DNA of 64,000 nucleotides from an uncultured Bacilli bacterium (GTDB lineage Bacteria > Bacillota_I > Bacilli_A > RF39 > UBA660): assembly GCA_947589105.1 (NCBI GenBank), contig CANQBL010000001.1, positions 1 to 64,000 of the forward strand. Reading direction: 5' to 3'. This document shows, in pieces, positions 34,589-44,147 of the stretch (positions within the stretch are counted from its first letter, which is position 1; every line of letters starts with the position of its first letter). Under the pieces are notes generated by a model that saw nothing but the letters and a program-made list of their open reading frames with translations, was not told the origin of the DNA and made no database searches. Position numbers and translations under genes: made by a program.

Positions 34589-35374
34589 TTAGCTAATTTT
34601 CTTGGCACCATTAAATTCTAATCTTAATTTATCAGATACCGTAACAATAAACTCACTATTAGTAGGTTTTGCCCTATCATAATCAACACTATGTCCAAAT
34701 ATTTCTTCCATCAAATCAATGTCTCCACGATTCCAACTAACTTCAATCGCATGACGAATAGCCCTTTCAACTCGCGATACCGTTGTATCAAACCTGTTTG
34801 CTATTTCAGGATACAATTCTTTTGTTATTGCACCAACAATATCAGGTTTCTCATACATTAATATTACTCCTTCCCTAATGTACTGATATCCTTTAATATG
34901 AGAAGGCACACCAAGGCCATGTAATAACTTTGTAACTGAAATTTCTAAATTATTATGATACAAATTTATTTTACTATCCTTAGACGGAACGTAATTAACT
35001 GCATCAAGAATTTTACTTTCTAAATCAGTCATATCAAATGGTTTTAATATAAAGTGCTTTGGATTATATTTTGATACTCTAGAAATAGTTTCATCGGCAT
35101 TAAAAGAAGTTCCCACTACAACTGGTTTTTGTATTCCTTTTTTATTTAACTCTTCTAATACGTATATACCATCCTTTTTAGGCATAATTAAATCAAGTAA
35201 TAAAACATCAAAATTATCTAAGTTCTCCTCAATAACTCTAACCGCATCTAATCCATTATAAGCTTCCTTTACAACCCTTATCTTTTTGTGTTCTGCAAAA
35301 TAATCCTTTAACATTTCAACTAAACTCTCATTATCATCCACAACTAGTAATCTTATTTCTTTTTCTTCTTTCAT
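34589..35374 (-). CDS. spo0A: sporulation transcription factor Spo0A
   Basis: Receiver domain plus Spo0A C-terminal domain: LLHGLGVPSHIKGYQYIREGV...RFDTTVSRVERAIRHAIEVSWNRGD. Confidence 0.97.
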   Translation of the reverse strand: MKEEKEIRLLVVDDNESLVEMLKDYFAEHKKIRVVKEAYNGLDAVRVIEENLDNFDVLLLDLIMPKKDGIYVLEELNKKGIQKPVVVGTSFNADETISRVSKYNPKHFILKPFDMTDLESKILDAVNYVPSKDSKINLYHNNLEISVTKLLHGLGVPSHIKGYQYIREGVILMYEKPDIVGAITKELYPEIANRFDTTVSRVERAIRHAIEVSWNRGDIDLMEEIFGHSVDYDRAKPTNSEFIVTVSDKLRLEFNGAKKIS

Positions 35375-35440
35375 TTTATATTCCTCCTTGCTTACTACTT
35401 AGTATTATATTGCTTTGTTTTCGATTAAATTATCAAAGAT

Positions 35441-35447
35441 TGTCGAA
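35441..35447 (+). promoter_or_regulatory. 0A box (Spo0A binding site consensus)
   Basis: Exact TGTCGAA 67 nt upstream of the spo0A start codon. Confidence 0.5.
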
Positions 35448-35450
35448 TAA

Positions 35451-35474
35451 AAAAAGAATGTACTACTACATCCT
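35451..35474 (-). terminator. intrinsic terminator separating orf128 from spo0A
   Basis: Minus strand GGATGTA GTAG TACATTC TTTTTTT. Confidence 0.6.
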
Positions 35475-35495
35475 AATTTATTATTAATTACTAAT

Positions 35496-35882
35496 TTATA
35501 CTACTGCAGAATCTTGATTTTCACCGGTACGATGGTTTTTATCTGCTTTTACTAAGCTTATACCATTTTTTCCTCCAGAATCTTGGTGAATTTGATTATC
35601 CATTGAACTTAGAACTTCTTCAATTGGCAAGTTATTAGTTTCATTATTAACTATGTTCTTAGTCTCAAAGTATTCACTAAACACATCATCAATCGCTTCT
35701 ATAACCTCTTTTTCTTTTTGTTTTTTAGCTTCATCAATAATGTTTTTTAATTCACTTTTCTTGATAAATTCACTTGTAATTCTTTTTATACTTAAGGTGA
35801 TACGTATATCTAAAAGAGCATCAATTAATTCACTTTTAAAAGATAAATTTTTATTTAAAGGAAAAGTAGTTCCCTGTGGCAT
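35496..35882 (-). CDS. hypothetical protein, 128 aa
   Basis: ORF with RBS (AGGAGGG upstream); no family recognised. Confidence 0.5.
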   Translation of the reverse strand: MPQGTTFPLNKNLSFKSELIDALLDIRITLSIKRITSEFIKKSELKNIIDEAKKQKEKEVIEAIDDVFSEYFETKNIVNNETNNLPIEEVLSSMDNQIHQDSGGKNGISLVKADKNHRTGENQDSAVV

Positions 35883-35974
35883 AATATAAAACCCTCCTAA
35901 CCTTGTAAAATTAGCATAACATAATTTTAGTTAAATTGAAAAGAATAAATTGTTGAAATTTATTCTTCTTTACA

Positions 35975-36679
35975 CTATTTTATACACTCTATTATTTTCT
36001 TTAACTCATCAAACGATACAGAAGATAAACCTAGTAAAAAACCATCTATATTATCATTTGTTATAGAATTTATATTTTGTGAGTTAACTGACCCTCCATA
36101 CAAAAGCTTATATTTTTTAATTCCCATATAATCTATTATTTTTTTTATATAATTAATAACATCAATAATTTCATTTTTCGATAAAGAATTTTTCCCACTA
36201 ATTAAGTAAGTAGGTTCATATGCAATATACAATTGCTGATAATCATCTAGTTTAACATCTTTTAAAGCTATTTCAAGTTGTTTTTTTATTACCTCAGGCG
36301 TTCTTCTTAGTTCTCTATCAATTTTAGTTTCTCCAACACAAAGAATTGGTGTCATGGAATTTTTCAAAATCGATTTAAGTTTTAAATTAACCATTTTTTC
36401 ATCATAATCCTTTGTTTCAAAGTGACCAACTAAACAATACTTTATTCCCCTAAGAGATAAATCGTATGCCGATATTTTACCAGTATAAGGTCCCTTATCT
36501 TCATAAAATGAATCTTGAGCCCCTAAATCATATTCTTTAAATACGTCATAATTTAAATAACTAGGGCAAACGATTAGATCTATGTTTGATGTATTAAGAA
36601 AATCCATTTGACTTTTTAATTGCCTTGCTTCATCCAAAGTTAAATACATTTTTTGATTACATACTAAAATCTTTTTCAA
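35975..36679 (-). CDS. tpiA: triosephosphate isomerase, divergent
   Basis: CNQKMYL, VGHFETK, YEPTYLISGKN, LYGGSVNSQN: catalytic N/K/H/E retained. Confidence 0.88.
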   Translation of the reverse strand: MKKILVCNQKMYLTLDEARQLKSQMDFLNTSNIDLIVCPSYLNYDVFKEYDLGAQDSFYEDKGPYTGKISAYDLSLRGIKYCLVGHFETKDYDEKMVNLKLKSILKNSMTPILCVGETKIDRELRRTPEVIKKQLEIALKDVKLDDYQQLYIAYEPTYLISGKNSLSKNEIIDVINYIKKIIDYMGIKKYKLLYGGSVNSQNINSITNDNIDGFLLGLSSVSFDELKKIIECIK

Positions 36680-37908
36680 TTTTTATCACCACTTTTAGAA
36701 AATACTTTTTTTACTTTATGAATGGTCTTTTTTAAAACATTAGTATCTTTATTAATAACTTTTTCATATACCTTAAGTACCCTTGATGCATATATAGTTG
36801 GATTATAAGCATTAGCGGTTATTCTTGCTTGCTTTGCAATCATTTTGCTATATTCTTTATCCCTATATATTTTTATAATTAATTCTTGATACTCTTTATC
36901 AGTTTCAAAAAATAGACCATCTTGTTTGTCAGTCATAACAAGTTCAAAACTTTCGTCTTTTATTGCAACAACCGGTTTTTCTGATGCCATTGCTTCTATT
37001 ACAGTTAACCCTTGTGTTTCAGTTTTTGATGCCGTGGTAAAAACATCTGCTATTCTATAATATTTTGGAACGTCAGTCCAAGGAACTTTACCTGTAAAAG
37101 TAACATGGTTATCTAATTTATTTTTATGAACCAACATAGCAAGTTCATTAGTATTAGGACCGTCTCCAACAATTATCATACGAGCTTTAGGAATCTTTTT
37201 AATTATTTCTTTTAAGTTTATGATTAAAAAGTCAATACTCTTTTCTTTTGCAATTCTACCAACATATAATATTATAAAGTCATCTCGTTTTATACCAAGT
37301 TCTTTTTTTAATTCCAAAACAGATTTATAATTTACATTTTCCTTATAAAAACGGCTTACATCTATTCCACTTGGAATAATGTGCACATCTCGTTTAACCT
37401 TGTATTTTTCCTTAAACAAATCATAAGTTTTCTTGGTAGGAACAATAAGTTCTTCAACCGTTTTATCACATAAAAATAGTGTTAAATACTCAACTAATTT
37501 CTTAGATGCACCATCAAAATAACCTTTTGTTATGTAATATATATATTCTTCATACATAGTGTGATAAGTATGAACTAAAGGAATGTTGTATTGTTTTGCA
37601 ATTAATCTTGCAAATGAACCCACTGCAAACTCAGTATGTGTGTGAATAACATCAAGGTGCCAACTTTTAATTATTTTTTGAGCTTTTAATGGATATAAAC
37701 TAGTTAATCTAAAATCATATATACCGATTGGAACTCCCGGAATCATTAATATATTATCCTCTTTTTTATAATGAAAATTTTCACTATTAACCGTAACAAC
37801 AAATACTTCATGGCCCAGTTTTTCTAAACCTTGTTTCAACATCAAAACACTAGTAGAAACACCATTAATATATGGTGGATAAGTATCCGTAAAAAGACCT
37901 ATACGCAT
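36676..37908 (-). CDS. GT4 glycosyltransferase (diacylglycerol glucosyltransferase-like)
   Basis: FTDTYPPYINGVSTSV...HTHTEFAVG...YVGRIAKEKSIDFLI...TETQGLTVIEAMASEKPVVA. Confidence 0.9.
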   Translation of the reverse strand: MRIGLFTDTYPPYINGVSTSVLMLKQGLEKLGHEVFVVTVNSENFHYKKEDNILMIPGVPIGIYDFRLTSLYPLKAQKIIKSWHLDVIHTHTEFAVGSFARLIAKQYNIPLVHTYHTMYEEYIYYITKGYFDGASKKLVEYLTLFLCDKTVEELIVPTKKTYDLFKEKYKVKRDVHIIPSGIDVSRFYKENVNYKSVLELKKELGIKRDDFIILYVGRIAKEKSIDFLIINLKEIIKKIPKARMIIVGDGPNTNELAMLVHKNKLDNHVTFTGKVPWTDVPKYYRIADVFTTASKTETQGLTVIEAMASEKPVVAIKDESFELVMTDKQDGLFFETDKEYQELIIKIYRDKEYSKMIAKQARITANAYNPTIYASRVLKVYEKVINKDTNVLKKTIHKVKKVFSKSGDKN

Positions 37909-38903
37909 TTTTTATCAACTCCTTCTTTTAAGGCTAAAGTAACAAAACCAATTAACATACCTAAAAAATATGTAACAAATCTCCATAACAACATAGCTCC
38001 TGTTAAAATTGAAAATGGTATATTAAAAACTCTAAAAAAACTAATAAAGCCATACTCTATCCCTCCTGTTGCACCAGGAATTGGAATAAAATTACCGATT
38101 AAAACAACAAGCGAAGTAGTTATAATCGAAGATAACAAAGTAATTTTGTAAAAACCAATTGATCTAAAAATTACGAACGGAACAGCATATAAAAACGTAA
38201 GATTTATAAGATTAACTATAATTGCTAAGATAAAGTTTTTTTTATCTTTTTTAAGATTCAACTTACCATCATAAAAGTTTTCTAACCCATCTATTATTCT
38301 TTTTTTATCTATTTTAATTCTTTTTATTAATTTAAGATTAAAGAACTTATTTAATATTTTTAGTAAAAATTTTTTAGCAGTTGTTATTAGTATTAAAAAT
38401 AAAAGAACCATTACATTTATTAAAAATCCTAAAACTATTATCCAAGTTAAATGGGGTTTTGCCGGAATAATATTTAACCAAGTATTTACAAAAATTGATA
38501 CCAAACTAATCAATATAAGGGCAATTTGAAACGAAATAAAATCTTTTATCATAGAATTAGTAGAATCACTTATCCTAAGCCCTTCTTTTTTTAATAAATA
38601 AATTTGAAATGGTTGTCCACCAGACTGAAATGGGGTTATTCCATTAAGAAATTGTCCTATCAACGTCAACTTAAAAATATTTTTAAAAGAATATTTGCTT
38701 TGGTGTTCTTTAATAAATATATGTAAACTTATTGATTTAAAAACCAACGATACAATAAAAGTTAAAATTGCTATAGAAAATATCAAAATATTTACTTTAG
38801 ATAATTCATAAACAACTTCTTTAAAATTATCTTTCAAAGTAAAATAAAGAACCAGTGATAGCACAAATAACAATACGATTAAATTAATTTTCTTACTTTT
38901 CAT
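37899..38903 (-). CDS. flippase-like/LPG synthase TM-domain family (UPF0104) membrane protein
   Basis: Multi-TM; GQFLNGITPFQSGGQPFQIYLL, IPIPGATGGIEYGF. Confidence 0.87.
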   Translation of the reverse strand: MKSKKINLIVLLFVLSLVLYFTLKDNFKEVVYELSKVNILIFSIAILTFIVSLVFKSISLHIFIKEHQSKYSFKNIFKLTLIGQFLNGITPFQSGGQPFQIYLLKKEGLRISDSTNSMIKDFISFQIALILISLVSIFVNTWLNIIPAKPHLTWIIVLGFLINVMVLLFLILITTAKKFLLKILNKFFNLKLIKRIKIDKKRIIDGLENFYDGKLNLKKDKKNFILAIIVNLINLTFLYAVPFVIFRSIGFYKITLLSSIITTSLVVLIGNFIPIPGATGGIEYGFISFFRVFNIPFSILTGAMLLWRFVTYFLGMLIGFVTLALKEGVDKKCV

Positions 38904-38910
38904 ACTACAC

Positions 38911-40107
38911 CTATTTTTCTTCTATTATTTCAATTCCTGGTAGTTTTTTACCCTCTATAAATTCAAGTGCTGCCCCTCCGCCTGTTGAAACGTGTGAAAA
39001 AGAATCTTTATAACCAAACCTTATCGCTGCAGATGCAGAATCTCCTCCTCCAACAATAACTTTAGCACCACTATTTACTAGTAATTTGCAAATTTCTCTT
39101 GTACCATATTCAAAATTCTTAAATTCACACACCCCTAAAGGTCCATTCCAAAAAACCGTCTTAGAAGATAATATATATTTAGAAAATAATTCTACCGTTT
39201 TAGGGCCAATATCTAAAACCATAATTTTATTTGGGATATTATTAATATCTGAATAAACAACTTCTAAACCATCTTTATAAGAAGAAGAACCGTACCCATC
39301 AACTGGTAAAATTATTTTATCGCTATATTTTGCTAACATGCTATTAGCAAAATCAAGATTATCTTTATCATAAATTGATTCTTTTAAATCTATTCCTTTA
39401 GCTTTTAAAAAAGTATTTGCTATTCCTCCACCAAGCAATATATAATCAGCCTTAGTAACTAAATTTTCAATAACTTTAATTTTATCGCTTATTTTTGCCC
39501 CTGCCATAATAACTACATATGGGCTTATTGGATTTGTCAATTCTTTTCCAAGCATTTTAAGTTCCTTTTCTACTAAAAAACCTATTCCAGATGGTAGATT
39601 ACTTGCAATACCAACATTAGAAGCATGATTGCGATGTGAGGTGCCGAAAGCATCATTTATAAATATATCTGCCAAACTCGCCCAGTACTTTGCGAGATTT
39701 ATATCATTGCCACTTTCTTTTTTTATTGGGAAGTCTTCATACCTTGTATTTTGAACTAAAACCACATCACCAGGTTTCATATTATCAATTATTTTTTCTA
39801 GCACAGTTCCACGTGTTTCATTAGAAAAAATAACTTTTTTATTTAATAGTTCTGATAATCTTAACGAAACTGGATAAAGATTATTTTTAATCTTATCTTG
39901 TTGACTATTTATTCGGCCCAAGTGAGATAAAATTATCACCTTTGCACCTTTATCTATTGCATAATTTATTGTTTTAATACTTTCTTTTATACGGTTATCA
40001 TCTAAAATAACACCATTATTTAAAGGGACGTTTAAATCACTTCTTATTATTACTCGTTTATCATATAAATCAAAATCTCTTATAGTCTTTTTCATGATGT
40101 CCTCCAT
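38911..40107 (-). CDS. pgk: phosphoglycerate kinase
   Basis: IIRSDLNVPLNNG...HASNVGIASNLPSG...VIVGGGDSASAA...STGGGAALEFIEGKKLPG. Confidence 0.97.
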   Translation of the reverse strand: MEDIMKKTIRDFDLYDKRVIIRSDLNVPLNNGVILDDNRIKESIKTINYAIDKGAKVIILSHLGRINSQQDKIKNNLYPVSLRLSELLNKKVIFSNETRGTVLEKIIDNMKPGDVVLVQNTRYEDFPIKKESGNDINLAKYWASLADIFINDAFGTSHRNHASNVGIASNLPSGIGFLVEKELKMLGKELTNPISPYVVIMAGAKISDKIKVIENLVTKADYILLGGGIANTFLKAKGIDLKESIYDKDNLDFANSMLAKYSDKIILPVDGYGSSSYKDGLEVVYSDINNIPNKIMVLDIGPKTVELFSKYILSSKTVFWNGPLGVCEFKNFEYGTREICKLLVNSGAKVIVGGGDSASAAIRFGYKDSFSHVSTGGGAALEFIEGKKLPGIEIIEEK

Positions 40108-40149
40108 TTTTATTATAACACGTATAATAAAAAAATAGGAAGTAAATTC

Positions 40150-41457
40150 CTATTTAACAGTAACTCTTGCTGTATCTTTTTTTCCGTTTGAAGATTTAAC
40201 TGTAATTGTTGCTATTCCCCTAGATTTTGCAGTAACCACACCATTACTTACGGTTGCAACAGAAGGATTATCACTACTCCAAGAAATAGTTTTATCAGTA
40301 GCATTGGAAGGAGTATAATAAACCGTCAATGTTTTTGTTTGTCCAGGTGACATTTCAAGGCTATTTGGCGATAATTTAATACCACTTAGTTGGATACTAG
40401 TTAGTTTAACTATAATAGTCCTAGTAACACTTGCCTTATTACCATAACTATCCGAAACATTATAAGTTACATAATAGGTACCAGGATAACTAGTGTTTAA
40501 ATTTGAAGAAACCTTAACTGAAGAAGTTATATTTTTTCCTAAATAATCAGTAGCCGAATAACCTGGATCCCGATATGTTTTGCCAACTTCAATAGTAATA
40601 ATTTTATTACCCAATAAAATTATCGTTGGTGGTTTTGTAGGTTTTGTAATATTTTTAGGAGCAGTTGTTTTTTTAGTAGTTGTTGTTTTATTTGAAGTTG
40701 GTTTAGTAGTGGCAGGCTGAGTTGTTATACTTGGGATAACTTTAACAGTTCTTTTAACATCAGATTTATTTCCAGATGTATCAGTTACTGAATACGTAAT
40801 TACGTAACTTCCAACGTTTTTAGTATCAACAGTACCACTTTTTACAATTTTAGATGTTAAGTTTCCATCAATATTATCAGTTGCTTTTGCCCCTGGATCA
40901 ACAAAATCATCACCAACCTTAATTGACATTTCACTTTCTCCTATAAGTGTAATTATTGGCGCAGTTTTATCTTCTATCGCAGCTTGAGTGGTAGAAACAT
41001 CATTACCATTATCATTACTAATGTAACCTGTAGAAGTATACATATTACCACATTTTATATATGCATAATATTTTTCTGATTCTTGTTTTATGGCAATAAC
41101 GTACCCTTGACAAACTTTTGCTGCCTTTACCTTACTAGAATCAATAAAACCTCCATTTTCTATTAATAAATCTTTTAAATCTATTCTTGTTTGTTTATCA
41201 GTTAGTATTATTTGTTTTTGAGATATATAGGTTGGAGCTTCTTCTAACATTCTAGCTTCTAGTCTACTAAAATCAGCGTTAGTATATTTTTTTGTAGAAC
41301 CCGTTACCCTTATTATTATAATAATTACAGTTATTAAAATAATTAATGCTAATATTGCTAAAATAACCATACCCCTGGTTATTTGAAACTTTTTTTTATT
41401 TTGGGATTCATATTCAACATCAGTAGAATAATTCATATTATCCATGTGTAGCACCAC
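40150..41457 (-). CDS. membrane-anchored Ig-like repeat protein (two DUF5011-type domains plus BIG2)
   Basis: N-terminal TM; IKVGDDFVDPGAKATDNIDGNLTSKI.. and IEVGKTYRDPGYSATDYLGKNITSSV.. repeats; Thr-rich linker; C-terminal BIG2 (SLEMSPGQTKTLTVYYTPSNATDKTISWSSDNPSVATVSNGVVTAKSRGIATITV). Confidence 0.88.
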   Translation of the reverse strand: MVLHMDNMNYSTDVEYESQNKKKFQITRGMVILAILALIILITVIIIIIRVTGSTKKYTNADFSRLEARMLEEAPTYISQKQIILTDKQTRIDLKDLLIENGGFIDSSKVKAAKVCQGYVIAIKQESEKYYAYIKCGNMYTSTGYISNDNGNDVSTTQAAIEDKTAPIITLIGESEMSIKVGDDFVDPGAKATDNIDGNLTSKIVKSGTVDTKNVGSYVITYSVTDTSGNKSDVKRTVKVIPSITTQPATTKPTSNKTTTTKKTTAPKNITKPTKPPTIILLGNKIITIEVGKTYRDPGYSATDYLGKNITSSVKVSSNLNTSYPGTYYVTYNVSDSYGNKASVTRTIIVKLTSIQLSGIKLSPNSLEMSPGQTKTLTVYYTPSNATDKTISWSSDNPSVATVSNGVVTAKSRGIATITVKSSNGKKDTARVTVK

Positions 41458-41501
41458 CTTTTATTTTACAAGAGTATTATAACACGAAACAAAGAAAAAA
41501 A

Positions 41502-41522
41502 ACACTAGCTTTTATACTAGTA
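41502..41522 (-). terminator. intrinsic terminator at the end of gapA
   Basis: Minus strand ACTAGTATAAAAGCTAGTGTTTTTTTT. Confidence 0.65.
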
Positions 41523-42533
41523 TTTTTGTTTGCTTGCAAAATATTTAGCAGTTCTAACCATCTGAGCAGAATAACTCATTTCGTTATCATACCAAGCGAC
41601 AATCTTAACTAATTGTTTATTATCAACTTCCACAATATTAGTTAATAATCCATCAACTAAAGCACCACACTGTATACCAATAACATCGCTTGATACAATA
41701 GGATCTTGCGTATACATTATTGTTTCAGATTGATTATTCTTAAACAATTCGTTTATTTCTTCAATTGTTACATTTCTTTTAAGTTCTAAAGTTAAATCAA
41801 TAACAGAACCCGTTGTGACAGGAACTCGCATTGCCGTTCCGTCTAACTTACCTTTTAATTCTGGAATTACAAGACCAATTGCACTTGCTGCTCCTGTTGA
41901 AGAAGGAACTATGTTAGCAGCTGCAGCACGTCCACGTCGTGACATATGTCCTTTTTTATGAGCAACATCAAGGGTTGCTTGATCGTTAGTATACGCGTGA
42001 ACAGTAGTCATAAATCCTTTTTCAACGCCTATCTTATCACATAATAATTTCATGACTGGTGCCAAACAATTAGTAGTACAACTTGCAGCACTTATTATTT
42101 TATCATCACCATCCAATTGTTCATGATTTACGTTATACACAATTGTTTTTAAATCTCCTTTAGCGGGAGCAGAAATTATTACCTTTTTTGCTCCCGCATT
42201 TATATGAGCAGAAGCTTTTTCCTTACTTGTAAAAAATCCGGTACATTCAAATACAACATCAATATCAAGGTCTTTCCATGGTAAATTATTTGGATCAGAT
42301 TCACTATATACCCTTATTTTATTATCATTTATTATAATGTTTTTATCATCATTTGTTATTTCTTCGGTTTTATATCTTCTATGAGAAGTATCATACTTAA
42401 GTAGGTAAGCAAGTTGAGAGGCATCGGTCAAATCATTTATTGCAACAACTGAAAATGATGGATCTTCTTGCATTAACCTAAAAACTAATCTTCCTATTCT
42501 ACCAAAACCATTTATTGCTACTTTAATAGCCAT
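41517..42533 (-). CDS. gapA: glyceraldehyde-3-phosphate dehydrogenase
   Basis: [15 protein letters not shown]...[12 protein letters not shown]. Confidence 0.98.
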   Translation of the reverse strand: MAIKVAINGFGRIGRLVFRLMQEDPSFSVVAINDLTDASQLAYLLKYDTSHRRYKTEEITNDDKNIIINDNKIRVYSESDPNNLPWKDLDIDVVFECTGFFTSKEKASAHINAGAKKVIISAPAKGDLKTIVYNVNHEQLDGDDKIISAASCTTNCLAPVMKLLCDKIGVEKGFMTTVHAYTNDQATLDVAHKKGHMSRRGRAAAANIVPSSTGAASAIGLVIPELKGKLDGTAMRVPVTTGSVIDLTLELKRNVTIEEINELFKNNQSETIMYTQDPIVSSDVIGIQCGALVDGLLTNIVEVDNKQLVKIVAWYDNEMSYSAQMVRTAKYFASKQKY

Positions 42534-42635
42534 TATATCACGTATAATCTAATTATGTGATTTTTTATTAATCACTATATTAGATTCTCCTTTCTATGAT
42601 ATTTTTTATTACATCTGAAATGAGATATAATATTT

Positions 42636-42800
42636 AAGCACTGTGGATTTGTTCCTATATTTTTACGGCTTTGACTGGTTGGAGATGACAACTACCACAG
42701 GCTTTTATTTTTATTGGTAATTAGTTAGTTAACGCTTTGACGTTTTATATCTTACGTGAATACATAAATAGAAGTCTTGTGTAAAACATACAGTGCATCA
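42636..42800 (+). ncRNA. candidate IS110 bridge RNA in the left-end noncoding region
   Basis: TATAAT at 42626-42631 then a structured stretch (CTGTGG 42641-42646 pairs with CCACAG 42695-42700, enclosing GTTG-GAGATGA-CAAC) before the transposase RBS. Confidence 0.45.
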
Positions 42801-42825
42801 AAAACTAATTGGAGGTGTTTTTTTT

Positions 42826-43986
42826 ATGTATTTTGTTGGTATTGATATTTCAAAATACAAACATGATTGTTTCATTTGTTCTGAAACAGGTGAAGTAATT
42901 GAAGAAAATTTATCTTTCACAAACACCAATGAAGGATTTATTCAATTACTTAATTTATTAAAATCTTTAGATAATAATCAAGAAATAAGGATAGGATTTG
43001 AAGCTACTGGTCATTATGGGATGAACCTTAAGCTATTCCTTGAAAAGAATAATTATTCTTTTATGGAATTTAATCCTGTTCTTGTTAAAAGATTTATTTC
43101 AACTCAAACTCTCAGAAGAACTAAAACAGATAAGAAAGATGCCTTGTTAATCACTAAGTATCTTATATCTGTGGATTACAAACCCCATCCGAAACAATTT
43201 TATCATAAATATTCATTAAAGTCTCTATCTAGAATGAGAGAAAAGTTAGTTAAACAACGTTCTTATTATGAAGTTCAAATTACTAATGTGTTAGATATTA
43301 TTTTCCCTGAATATAAGCCTTTCTTTAATAATGATTTTTCTAAAACCAGTTTATATATTCTAAATAAATATAAAACTCCTGATAAGATCAAAAATATGAA
43401 AGATTTTGATTCTATTAGAAAATTATCTCGTGGTAAATTTACTTCTGCTAATTTTATTAAGTTTAAAGAACTTGCTAAGAATTCTATTGGTATTTCAAAC
43501 GATATATTTGAAACTGAATTGGAATCATTACTAAATCTTCACTCACAAATTGAGGTTGAAATAAATAAACTTGAGGATAAAATTGAATCTATTATCAAAG
43601 AACTTAATCCACCAACTCTTTCTATTAAAGGAATTGGTATTATTTCTTGTGCTGGTATCATTTCCGAATTTGGTGATTTATCTAGATTTAAATCAGCCGA
43701 TGCTTGTGTTGCTTTTGCTGGTATTGAGCCTAGTATATCAGAGTCTGGAACTGAAACTCACACTGGTCACATGGTTAAACATGGATCTGGTCATTTAAGA
43801 TATTTTCTTATGAATGCTGCAGACTATGTTTTTATGCATGAACCTATATTCACAGAATTCTATTATAAAAAGCGTTCTGAAGGTAAAACTCATAGAGTTG
43901 CTTTAACACATGTTGCCAAAAAACTCGTAAGAATTATTTATAAATTAGAATCTGAAAATATCACTTTTAATTCAAATATAAATTAA
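42826..43986 (+). CDS. IS110 family transposase (DEDD, Transposase_20)
   Basis: YFVGIDISKYKHDCF, FEATGHYG, RRTKTDKKDA, C-terminal KHGSGHLRYFLMNAA; GGAGGTG RBS at 42811. ORF track start at 42793 is upstream of the RBS. Confidence 0.95.
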   Translation: MYFVGIDISKYKHDCFICSETGEVIEENLSFTNTNEGFIQLLNLLKSLDNNQEIRIGFEATGHYGMNLKLFLEKNNYSFMEFNPVLVKRFISTQTLRRTKTDKKDALLITKYLISVDYKPHPKQFYHKYSLKSLSRMREKLVKQRSYYEVQITNVLDIIFPEYKPFFNNDFSKTSLYILNKYKTPDKIKNMKDFDSIRKLSRGKFTSANFIKFKELAKNSIGISNDIFETELESLLNLHSQIEVEINKLEDKIESIIKELNPPTLSIKGIGIISCAGIISEFGDLSRFKSADACVAFAGIEPSISESGTETHTGHMVKHGSGHLRYFLMNAADYVFMHEPIFTEFYYKKRSEGKTHRVALTHVAKKLVRIIYKLESENITFNSNIN

Positions 43987-44024
43987 TTGGTGTTTAATTT
44001 ATATTATATATATCGCGACATAAA

Positions 44025-44056
44025 ATTTTAAAAATTAATATTTTTAAAATCTTTTT
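44025..44056 (+). terminator. intrinsic terminator of the IS110 transposase
   Basis: ATTTTAAAAAT TAAT ATTTTTAAAAT CTTTTT, perfect 11-bp stem. Confidence 0.65.
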
Positions 44057-44147
44057 GGCGTGGAACAAAAATCTTTTTAAGATTTTTGAGAAAAATGAGT
44101 TGACTTTTTATAGTTAGTCATCTCCTACTTATATATTGTATCATTTG

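Larger units (their letters stand above)
42600..44130 (+). mobile_element. IS110-family insertion sequence (approximate limits)
   Basis: Complete IS110 transposase with long structured 5' noncoding region and 3' terminator; exact ends not determinable without an empty-site comparison. Confidence 0.65.

Noticed and set aside
40600-40760. Thr/Lys-rich repeats in the Ig-like protein considered as a DNA tandem repeat
   Set aside because: It is a protein linker with irregular codons, not a discrete nucleotide repeat array.
43571-43798. 75-aa plus ORF within the IS110 transposase
   Set aside because: Alternative frame of a complete transposase; Leu-rich artefact.
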